Shown: positions 1 through 5,419 of the stretch, piece after piece | Layout: each line of letters begins with the position of its first letter | How positions within the stretch are numbered: the first letter of the stretch is position 1 | Assembly (NCBI GenBank): GCA_900758895.1 | Contig: CAAETG010000019.1 | Location: 1 to 5,520 of the forward strand | Length of the DNA stretch: 5,520 nt | From: Bacilli bacterium | GTDB lineage: Bacteria > Bacillota_I > Bacilli_A > RF39 > UBA660 | Reading direction: 5' to 3' | The notes under the pieces: model-generated | Told to the model about the DNA's origin: nothing | What the model saw: only the letters and a program-made list of their open reading frames with translations | Databases searched by the model: none | Made by a program: the position numbers and the translations under genes

Positions 1-468
1 ATTTATTACCACAACAAGTAACCAAGCTAAGATAATTTTCTTTTCTAATTCAGAATTATATTTTCTTTTAAGTAATTGATAATTAACAAGAACACTAATA
101 ACAATACAAATAAAGTAAATGAGAAACATAAGAAATAGATTATGTTCTTGATTTAAAAAATAAAAATAAATAGGAGAGTATATAAGCATGAATAAAAAAG
201 CACATGTAAGGGCGGCAATAAGTCCACTCGTACAAGTATTTAAATCATGCTTTTTTCTTATGGTTACTTTCTCAAAAACAGACCAAATCAAAAAGGAAAG
301 GATAATCGCCTTATTAAATTGCCATATATGATCATTAATTGGGGATATTAAAGAAGTAATAAAAGAAGGAGCCCATGAATAGATATTACTTACCAAAAGA
401 GTTAACAAAAAAATAACAATAACACTACAAACTTTCCATATTTTAAGTTTATAATTACTTTGACTCAT
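1..468 (-). CDS. DUF6512-like integral membrane protein, copy 1 (C-terminus beyond left edge)
   Basis: The minus strand is open from an ATG at 468-466 to the window edge, giving 156 residues without a stop. The protein is hydrophobic, with about five predicted membrane segments (roughly residues 10-28, 54-67, 82-105, 110-130 and 143-156). It aligns end to end with the intact copy at 3949-4470: IWKVCSVIVIF matches KKWKIISVIFIF, WAPSFITSLISPIN matches WIPSFFTSLFFPVN, and SPIYFYFL matches TPVYLYIL. From memory, DUF6512 proteins carry an LHF-Y-W stretch and a PVNESxWEHxK motif. Here these read VSNIYSW and PINDHIWQFNK, so the signature is eroded. By comparison with copy 2 only about 15-20 residues are missing off the edge. 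The upstream Shine-Dalgarno is weak (GTGA-like). Function is unknown; the product should sit in the cytoplasmic membrane. That it is a gene and a paralogue of copy 2 is well supported. Confidence 0.85.
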   Translation of the reverse strand, partial: MSQSNYKLKIWKVCSVIVIFLLTLLVSNIYSWAPSFITSLISPINDHIWQFNKAIILSFLIWSVFEKVTIRKKHDLNTCTSGLIAALTCAFLFMLIYSPIYFYFLNQEHNLFLMFLIYFICIVISVLVNYQLLKRKYNSELEKKIILAWLLVVVIN

Positions 469-601
469 AAAATCACTTTTTTATTAGTTTAATAAATTTT
501 GCTATATTTATGTAAGAAATTAAACACATGAATACTCCAAAATATTGTGTTATTATTTAAAAGAGCTTAAGATCTATCCAAAGTTTTTTTCTTATAGGAA
601 A

Positions 602-619
602 GTACACAAAAATGTGTAT
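602..619. repeat. Short inverted repeat upstream of the ORF6N promoter
   Basis: TACACA (603-608) and TGTGTA (613-618) form a perfect inverted repeat around an AAAA spacer, and a G-T pair can extend it by one at 602/619. A TATTTTTT tract follows at 619-626. It lies about 18 bases upstream of the -35 hexamer at 637. It could be an operator for a dimeric regulator or a weak AT-only terminator hairpin. The stem has only two G-C pairs, so termination would be inefficient. Its role is not established. Confidence 0.4.
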
Positions 620-636
620 ATTTTTTAAGTAGATTA

Positions 637-666
637 TTGACAAACAAAAGTATGCTTTGATATAAT
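637..666 (+). promoter_or_regulatory. Sigma-A promoter for the ORF6N gene
   Basis: A perfect -35 TTGACA (637-642), an 18-base spacer and a perfect -10 TATAAT (661-666) preceded by TGA (658-660) make an extended -10 promoter. Transcription should begin near 673. A purine-rich GTGGGG (682-687) follows, six bases before the ATG at 694. This is the strongest promoter match in the window. Confidence 0.85.
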
Positions 667-693
667 TATCTTAGAAAATCAGTGGGGTAGAAT

Positions 694-1494
694 ATGAATG
701 ATATTGTTTTAAATCAGAAAGACAAAATTGAGAATTTAATTTATGAAATACGTGGCAAACAAGTAATGTTAGATAGTGATTTAGCCAAACTTTATAAGTG
801 TGCTAATGGAACAAAAACTATTAATTTAGCAGTTAAAAGACATATTAATAGATTTCCAGAAAGATTTATGTTTCAGTTAACTATTGAAGAAGTAAGTAGT
901 ATTTCAAGGTTTCAAATCGAAACCTTGAAAGGACAAGGACATAATATTAAGTATTTGCCATATGCTTTCACAGAGCAAGGTGTGGCCATGCTAGCAACGA
1001 TACTTAGAACTTCAGTGGCAGAAGAAGTGAGCATCAAAATAATGGATGCTTTTGTTGCCATGCGCAAATACATGGGAGCTAATTTAATAGAACCAAAATA
1101 TATTAATAATTTAGTATTAGAAGACCATGATAAAATAAAAGTTTTAGAAAAGTCATTTCAAAAACTTGAAGAAAAAAGAAAAGACAGTGAAATTTATTTT
1201 AACGGTCAAATTTATGATGCGTATTCGAAAATATTAGATATTTTTAAAAGTGAAGTGACAATTATAACAAGGAAAAATAACTTATTAAGCGAACAAGATA
1301 TAGAAAAATATAACAAACAGTATCATAATTTAACAATAAAATATGATAATACATTTCATGATAGATATTTTATAATAGATAACAAAATTGTTTATCATTG
1401 CGGCGCTAGTATTAATAGAATAGGCTATAAAACATTTTCTATTACCTTAATTAATGACAAAGCGCTAATAAAAGCTTTAATTGATAGAATATAA
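694..1494 (+). CDS. ORF6N domain-containing protein with PLD-like C-terminal domain
   Basis: The N-terminal half (about residues 13-125) matches the ORF6N domain of phage and mobile-element proteins: IRGKQVMLDSDLAKLY (19-34), AVKRHINRFPERFMFQLT (46-63), KYLPYAFTEQGVAML (86-100), and IMDAFVAMRKYM (116-127). ORF6N is a DNA-binding domain related to KilA-N/BRO and is often found in antirepressors. A charged, probably coiled linker (about 140-167) leads to a C-terminal domain with FNGQIYDAYSKI (169-180), FHDRYFIID (221-229) and YHCGASINRIGYKTFSIT (234-251), which resembles a PLD-like nuclease fold. Relatives, as I recall them, carry about 25 further residues with a KIIIIDNYxD-type strand between DIFK and the VTIIT strand. 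Here these segments abut at residues 185-188, suggesting an in-frame deletion. The start at 694 is fixed by the upstream promoter and the GTGGGG site. The gene probably regulates a mobile element or acts on DNA or RNA; catalysis is uncertain. Confidence 0.88.
   Translation: MNDIVLNQKDKIENLIYEIRGKQVMLDSDLAKLYKCANGTKTINLAVKRHINRFPERFMFQLTIEEVSSISRFQIETLKGQGHNIKYLPYAFTEQGVAMLATILRTSVAEEVSIKIMDAFVAMRKYMGANLIEPKYINNLVLEDHDKIKVLEKSFQKLEEKRKDSEIYFNGQIYDAYSKILDIFKSEVTIITRKNNLLSEQDIEKYNKQYHNLTIKYDNTFHDRYFIIDNKIVYHCGASINRIGYKTFSITLINDKALIKALIDRI
902..930. repeat. Perfect 12-bp inverted repeat inside the ORF6N gene
   Basis: TTTCAAGGTTTC (902-913) and GAAACCTTGAAA (919-930) are exact reverse complements separated by AAATC (914-918). 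The hairpin lies within the coding sequence (residues 70-79, SRFQIETL region) and has no downstream T tract, so it is not a standard terminator. It may be coincidental with coding constraint, or act as an mRNA structure or protein-binding site. Confidence 0.6.
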
Positions 1495-1508
1495 AAAAGG
1501 ATAAACAA

Positions 1509-1537
1509 TAGACAAAAATAAAAAAAGAATTTATAAT
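1509..1537 (+). promoter_or_regulatory. Probable sigma-A promoter for the Ham1-UDG operon
   Basis: TAGACA (1509-1514, five of six bases of the -35 consensus), a 17-base A-rich spacer and a perfect TATAAT (1532-1537) lie in the 64-base gap after the ORF6N stop. The predicted start near 1544 would leave a very short leader before the AGGAGG site (1548-1553), five bases ahead of the ATG at 1559. The operon can therefore be transcribed independently of, or in addition to, read-through from the ORF6N gene. No terminator is seen between them. Confidence 0.65.
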
Positions 1538-1558
1538 ATAGGAAGTTAGGAGGATATA

Positions 1559-2195
1559 ATGAAGATACTATTAGCTACTACCAATAAAGCCAAGATAAGA
1601 TATTATGGGAATAAATTAAAACAAAAAGGAATAGATATAGTAACCTTAGAAGAACTAGGGATTACTTGTGATGTGGATGAAACAGGAAACAATCCAATTG
1701 AAAATGCTGTTATTAAAGCCAAAGCATACTATGAAATAAGTCATATTCCAACGATAGCGCTAGATGAAGGATTATTTCTTAGAAAATATTCCTGATGAAA
1801 TACAACCTGGTACACATGTAAGAAGAGTAAATAACAGACGTTTAAATGATAAAGAGATGATAGATTATTATATAAGTCTAGTAAATAAGTATGGAAAAGA
1901 TGGTAAATTGCTAGGATATTTTTTAAAAGGTGTTGCTATAATTGACGATTACGATATTTATACCTTTGATTACCAAGCAAATCGATGTTTTACGAATAGG
2001 CAAAGTAAAGTAATTGATGAGGGCTATCCGTTAGCGTCTATTCAAATTATACCTTCCTTAAATAAATTCAAGTCCGAACTAACGGAAGAGGAAGAAAAAG
2101 AAACAATGGATATAGAACAACGAGAAATCTTTGATTTTATATTAAAAACAATTCATGAAATAGAACACAAAGAAATAAGAAAGTTATCAAAGTAA
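1559..2195 (+). pseudogene. Ham1/RdgB-like noncanonical purine NTP pyrophosphatase, copy 1, frameshifted
   Basis: The family hydrolyses dITP, XTP and similar NTPs to monophosphates in the cytosol. The first reading frame (1559-1795, 78 residues) gives the N-terminal Ham1 region: ATTNKAK (6-12), then DETGNNPIENAVIKAKAYY (40-58) and LDEGLF (68-73). Residues E41, K53 and D69 fall at the same numbers as the conserved catalytic and substrate residues of E. coli RdgB. The frame then ends in KYS and TGA. The continuation, open to the TAA at 2193-2195, lies one base to the right: LENIPDEIQPGTHVRRVNNRRLND and onwards, through GYPLASI. Removing one base near 1775-1778 joins GLF to LENIPDE, which aligns with NLFIEGVSDELQPG in copy 2 (3345-3964). 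So there is one extra base, either a mutation, an assembly error or (less likely) a +1 programmed shift at CTT AGA. The SHR base-recognition motif of classical RdgB is not visible. The ribosome binding site is excellent. The restored product would be about 211 residues, usual for Ham1. Confidence 0.8.
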
Positions 2196-2207
2196 AAAGG
2201 TGTTATA

Positions 2208-2879
2208 ATGACTTTAAATGATTTAAATAAAGAATATGATAAACTTGGAAAAAAGTATGGAGCAAAAGAACTTGATTCTATTTATAATGGAGGATGTGAA
2301 AATCGACCAGATATTTGCTTTGTTTTTATGAATCCAACTGGAAGAAATATAGCTTCTTCTAAAACATGGAAAGGATTAAAAGCACCTTGGATTGGAACAA
2401 AAAATATATGGGATTTATTTGCTGAAGTAAACCTTTTGGATAAAAATACATATAACAAAATAAAATCAAAAAAAGGAAATGAATGGACAGAAGACTTTGC
2501 TAGGGAAGTGTATGATGATGTAATAAAGCATAAATATTTTATCACTAATTTAGAAAAATGCACGCAACCGGATGCTAGAGTTTTACCTAATTCAGTTTAC
2601 AAGCAATATTTGCAATTATTAGAAAAAGAAATAGAAATTATTAAACCAAAGGTAATTATTCTTTTTGGTAATCAAGTAAGTTCCATTGTTTTGAATAAAA
2701 AAATTTCAGTATCACAAGTAAGAAAAAAGCTATTTTTAAAAGATATAAACGGAACAAATTATAAATTTTATTCTGTATATTACCCTATTGGTAACGGACG
2801 GTTTAACATAAATAAAGCGATTGAAGATATCAAATGGATATTGAATAAGGAATTAAAAAAAGAACTTAAAAACTTGTGA
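2208..2879 (+). CDS. Uracil-DNA glycosylase superfamily-like protein
   Basis: This intact gene of 223 residues begins 12 bases after the copy 1 stop, with AAGGTG (2197-2202) five bases before the ATG. The layout fits the UDG fold: strand plus FVFMNPTGRN (38-47) at the position of the first, water-activating motif (compare GINPG in the MUG/TDG group), APWIGT (59-64), a middle motif NLEKCTQP (114-121) resembling the N-x-x-K-C segment of family 4 enzymes, and a hydrophobic strand IEIIKPKVIILFGNQV (142-157). The last motif, YYPIGNGRFN (191-200), stands where canonical enzymes have HPS or NPS. The usual C-terminal histidine motif is therefore replaced, and true uracil excision is unproven. It may act on another damaged or modified base, or have lost catalysis. 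Fold-level assignment is fairly secure; substrate is not. It sits between two Ham1-like genes in one transcription unit and is the only open gene of that operon. Confidence 0.75.
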   Translation: MTLNDLNKEYDKLGKKYGAKELDSIYNGGCENRPDICFVFMNPTGRNIASSKTWKGLKAPWIGTKNIWDLFAEVNLLDKNTYNKIKSKKGNEWTEDFAREVYDDVIKHKYFITNLEKCTQPDARVLPNSVYKQYLQLLEKEIEIIKPKVIILFGNQVSSIVLNKKISVSQVRKKLFLKDINGTNYKFYSVYYPIGNGRFNINKAIEDIKWILNKELKKELKNL

Positions 2880-2907
2880 AAAATAATTAAGGTAGGAAGT
2901 TAAATTT

Positions 2908-3348
2908 ATGATTAATCGAATTTTAATGGAGTTATATGATGATTATGAAAAAAATAATATAGAAAGTCTAATCGAATTTGCTAAAAAAAATTTCCAAGTG
3001 ATGGAACAGATAAATTATTTGTAGGATGCACTCTAATACTTTTTTCTAGATGTAATGGATATAAAGCAAGATATTATGCTACAAGAGAGGCGTTACTTTC
3101 TATAGTTTTATCAGCAAAAGAGAAAATAGGTAATACCAATTTACTTGCATTCTATATAGATAGAGTAAACAAGAAAAAAAGGTATTAACAAATATTTGAA
3201 AAGTGTTGTAAATGATAAAAACATTGATCAATATGCGGATTTAATAATTGAATATTTAGAACAATTTAAACCCGATTTTATATCAGAAATAAAACGAAAT
3301 AAAAATATAAACAAATATTTAAATAGTATAAAAGGAGAAGAACAATGA
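2908..3348 (+). pseudogene. Unrecognised hypothetical protein, broken by two frameshifts
   Basis: A good site (AGGAAG, 2894-2899) precedes an ATG at 2908. Three frames must be joined. Frame 1 (2908-3024) gives MINRILMELYDDYEKNN and so on to a TAG at 3022. After the A8 run (2983-2990) the next frame continues as FPSDGTDKLFVGCTLILF, then ARYYATREALLSIVLSAKEK, to a TAA at 3186-3188. After the A7 run (3174-3180) a third frame continues as GINKYLKSVVNDKNIDQYAD and further, to a TGA at 3346-3348. That TGA overlaps the next ATG as ATGA, the typical spacing of coupled genes, which strongly supports this reconstruction. The restored protein of about 146 residues is lysine-rich and looks largely helical, soluble, without signal peptide or membrane span. 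I do not recognise a family. Both breaks are single-base length changes in adenine runs, compatible with sequencing error, slippage mutation or phase variation. Confidence 0.65.
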
Positions 3349-3964
3349 AAGTGTTATTTGCAACATCTAATCCAGCTAAGGTTAGAAATTATAAAGAAGA
3401 GTTATTAAAACATGGAGTTGAATTACTAACGTTAAAAGATATTGATATTCATATTCCCGTAGAAGAAAATGGTAAAAATGCGATAGAAAATGCTTATATT
3501 AAAGCCAAAGCATATTATGATGAATTAGGGCTTCCGACCATAGGCATGGATAATAATCTATTTATTGAAGGCGTTTCAGATGAATTACAACCAGGCACTT
3601 ATGTGAGAAGAATTAATGGTAAAGAATTAAATGATGATGAAATGATCGAGCATTATACCAAATTAGTTAAAGAATATGGTGGTAAGTTAAAAGCAAGATG
3701 GGTATATGGCATAGTTTTAATAAATGATGGTAATACTGATGAATATTCATGGAGTTATGAAGATTTTTATTTAGTGAGTAATGTAAATAAAAAAAGAAAT
3801 CCAGGAATCCCCTAGATTCTATTTCCATTGATAAGAGGCTAAACAAATATTTTGTTGATATGACAGAAGAAGATAGAATAAACAATAAAAAGCAAGATAA
3901 AGATGATGAGGTAATCTCATTTATTATAAATTCCTTAAATAAAACTCATCACTTTAATCCATAG
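3345..3964 (+). pseudogene. Ham1/RdgB-like noncanonical purine NTP pyrophosphatase, copy 2, frameshifted near 3' end
   Basis: An AAGGAGAAG site (about 3331-3339) precedes the ATG at 3345, which overlaps the upstream stop. The open part (156 residues, to TAG 3813-3815) contains ATSNPAK (6-12), EENGKNAIENAYIKAKAYY (40-58) and MDNNLF (68-73). E41, K53 and D69 match the E. coli RdgB positions, although the DDSGL motif is altered to MDNNL. After GGA (3804-3806) one base appears to be missing. The other frame continues PLDSISIDKRLNKYFVDMTE and further to TAG at 3962-3964, and adding one base restores GYPLDSI, matching GYPLASI of copy 1. The restored length is about 206 residues, normal for the family. 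No SHR motif is seen, so this is a divergent subfamily whose substrate is uncertain. Copies 1 and 2 are alignable throughout. The restored 3' end overlaps the convergent membrane gene by 16 bases. Without repair, the product would lose its C-terminal quarter. Confidence 0.8.
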
Positions 3965-4470
3965 ATTTGATTCGTATAATCATAAAAGATAGCAAGTTTT
4001 GGTGGATAGTAAGTAAATATGATATTAATGAGAAAGAAAATAACAAAGAGGATAACACCTAATTCTTCCAATCTAGGATGATATTCTTTTTGCAGTAAAT
4101 AATAAGAAACAATTTGACTAATAATAATTGCAATAATAAAAATGGCAAACGTGATAATCATATTGTCATTAGTTTTCAAAATATATAGATAAACAGGCGT
4201 AAAAATAAGCATAACTATAATCATACATACAAGAGCCGAAATAGCTTCCGCAAAGATAACATTTTTGCCCTTTTTATAATAAATTTTTTCGATAATTGCT
4301 AAGATCAAAAAAGATCCAACGATAATTTTATTATGTTCCCAAATACTTTCGTTAACAGGAAAAAAGAGACTAGTAAAAAAACTGGGAATCCAATCATAGA
4401 TAAAATGAAGGAAAGCACTTACAAGAAAAATGAATATTACACTAATTATTTTCCATTTTTTTAAAGTCAT
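3949..4470 (-). CDS. DUF6512-like integral membrane protein, copy 2
   Basis: This complete protein of 173 residues starts at an ATG (4470-4468) with AGGTGA (complement of 4477-4482) six bases upstream and stops at a TGA (3951-3949). Five membrane segments are predicted at about 8-25, 47-63, 75-97, 104-125 and 135-154. The family signature as I recall it is present: LHFIYDW (21-27), PVNESIWEHNK (38-48), and a C-terminal YYPPKLAIFYDYTNQIYGLK (154-173). No enzymatic function is known to me. The product belongs in the cytoplasmic membrane. It is a paralogue of the partial gene at 1-468, which has lost the HF and WEH residues. It is divergent from the acyltransferase-like gene at 4562 (91-base gap) and convergent with the Ham1 operon, overlapping its restored end. 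Confidence 0.88.
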   Translation of the reverse strand: MTLKKWKIISVIFIFLVSAFLHFIYDWIPSFFTSLFFPVNESIWEHNKIIVGSFLILAIIEKIYYKKGKNVIFAEAISALVCMIIVMLIFTPVYLYILKTNDNMIITFAIFIIAIIISQIVSYYLLQKEYHPRLEELGVILFVIFFLINIIFTYYPPKLAIFYDYTNQIYGLK

Positions 4471-4561
4471 GAAAATTCACCTATTAATATAGTAGTTGAA
4501 AATTAATAAAATTATTCATAAATAGAAAAAATATGATATGATAAAGAGGGTGAACATTTAA
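4471..4561. promoter_or_regulatory. Divergent intergenic region between membrane gene and acyltransferase-like gene
   Basis: Ninety-one AT-rich bases separate two divergent starts. Rightward candidates are TATGAT at 4532-4537 and an overlapping TGATATGAT at 4534-4542, with only weak -35 matches; TTGAAA at 4496-4501 lacks a good -10 at the right distance. GAGGGTGA (4546-4553) is the rightward ribosome binding site and AGGTGA (complement of 4477-4482) the leftward one. Promoters must lie here, but I cannot fix their exact positions. Confidence 0.5.
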
Positions 4562-5419
4562 ATGAATGAAGAACAAATAAAACAAGCCTTAGCCTTTTAT
4601 CAAATCAACGAGGAAAATTATAAAAATAAATGTCTAAAAAGTTTAGAAGAACTAGAAAAAAATCCAAAGCTATTGGAAAGAGTATTAACGATTCGAAAAA
4701 GAATGTTAGAAGATGATGAGTATTTAAAAAGTTTATGGAACATTGAGGACTTAGAAGAAATATTAAAGGAGAGTAGCATTCCTTTTTTAACCAATATTAT
4801 TTTATTAAGTGCGTATCCACTTTTAAAAGAAAATAAACGAAATTTTTCAAATAAACAAATAAAAATAGCCAAAAAAAGAATTCGTGAATCATTATTAAAT
4901 GATATTATAAAAAGAAAATATAAAAGTATAAGAATATCTCAAATGTTATGGGGAATTTATTTTGTAAAAGAACGAATAATCGAAATAGGAAGATTACAAT
5001 ATGAATTAAGTTTTATAAATCCTCTAACAAATGAAGTAGAACAAGTAATTAAAATACATATTCCTAAAGGAAAATCATTAGAAATAAAAGAAGTAAAAAA
5101 TTCTTTAAAAAAGGCTCCCAAAGAAATAAAAAATTATTTCCATTTAGAAAACCCTAAATATTACTGCAGCTCATGGTTACTGAGTAAAGAAGTATTAAAC
5201 GAGTTAAATGAAAATTCTAATATTTTTAAATTTTCACAATTATTTGATATAAATGATGGTAATGAATGTACAAGTGATATCCTAAATTTTGTCTTTGGAT
5301 TAAAAGAATGCCAAAATATGAATGAATTACCTGAAAATACTTATTTACAAAAGAAATTAAAACAAAAGTTGCTGGAAGGAAAAAGTATTCATCTAGGAAT
5401 AGGCTTACTAAAAAAGTAA
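4562..5419 (+). CDS. Acyltransferase domain-containing protein (NAT_N plus GNAT_C-like)
   Basis: This complete protein of 285 residues is preceded by GAGGGTGA. The N-terminal part (about 1-125) is helical and charged, with PFLTNIILLSAYPLLKE (74-90), as in the NAT_N region. The C-terminal part matches the GNAT-like C-terminal domain: IGRLQYEL (142-149), IHIPKGKSL (165-173), CSSWLL (202-207), NSNIFKFSQLF (218-228), LPENTYLQKKLKQKLLEGK (256-274) and GIGLL (279-283). Such proteins are annotated as acyltransferase domain-containing in many Bacillota, probably transferring an acyl group from acyl-CoA; the acceptor is unknown. The usual GNAT acetyl-CoA loop is not obvious by eye. It is soluble, with no signal peptide or membrane span. 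It seems monocistronic: the stop codon at 5417-5419 lies inside the first arm of a large hairpin. Length and motif order look normal, and this gene appears to be resident rather than part of the accessory cassette. Confidence 0.8.
   Translation: MNEEQIKQALAFYQINEENYKNKCLKSLEELEKNPKLLERVLTIRKRMLEDDEYLKSLWNIEDLEEILKESSIPFLTNIILLSAYPLLKENKRNFSNKQIKIAKKRIRESLLNDIIKRKYKSIRISQMLWGIYFVKERIIEIGRLQYELSFINPLTNEVEQVIKIHIPKGKSLEIKEVKNSLKKAPKEIKNYFHLENPKYYCSSWLLSKEVLNELNENSNIFKFSQLFDINDGNECTSDILNFVFGLKECQNMNELPENTYLQKKLKQKLLEGKSIHLGIGLLKK

Larger units (their letters stand above)
469..693. other. Divergent intergenic control region
   Basis: This AT-rich gap of 225 bases separates the leftward membrane gene (start at 468) from the rightward ORF6N gene (start at 694). 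It holds a strong rightward promoter (637-666) and a short inverted repeat (602-619). I see no convincing leftward promoter, only weak TATAGC-like hexamers around 500. No small ORF with a good ribosome binding site, tRNA or clear terminator is visible. Confidence 0.7.

Noticed and set aside
583..592. T-rich run as a terminator for something upstream
   Set aside because: No GC-containing stem precedes it and no rightward gene lies upstream in the window.
1559..1798. Mollicute code 4 (TGA as Trp) explaining the early stop in Ham1 copy 1
   Set aside because: Reading TGA as Trp does not restore the Ham1 frame, TGG is used for Trp in the intact genes, and TGA ends the UDG-like and DUF6512 genes at sensible places.
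1764..2195. Independent gene starting at the ATG at 1764
   Set aside because: No ribosome binding site fits, and its sequence is the direct continuation of the Ham1 fold of the preceding frame by alignment to copy 2.
2282..2563. Minus-strand open frame of 93 codons
   Set aside because: It lies wholly inside the UDG-like gene on the other strand, shows no family features and has no convincing ribosome binding site.
3667..3885. Minus-strand open frame of 72 codons
   Set aside because: It lies opposite Ham1 copy 2 and spans its frameshift point; composition is low-complexity, as expected from an antisense shadow.
4618..4872. Minus-strand open frame of 84 codons
   Set aside because: It is rich in Ser, Phe and Leu, as expected from the complement of the Lys/Glu-rich acyltransferase-like gene.
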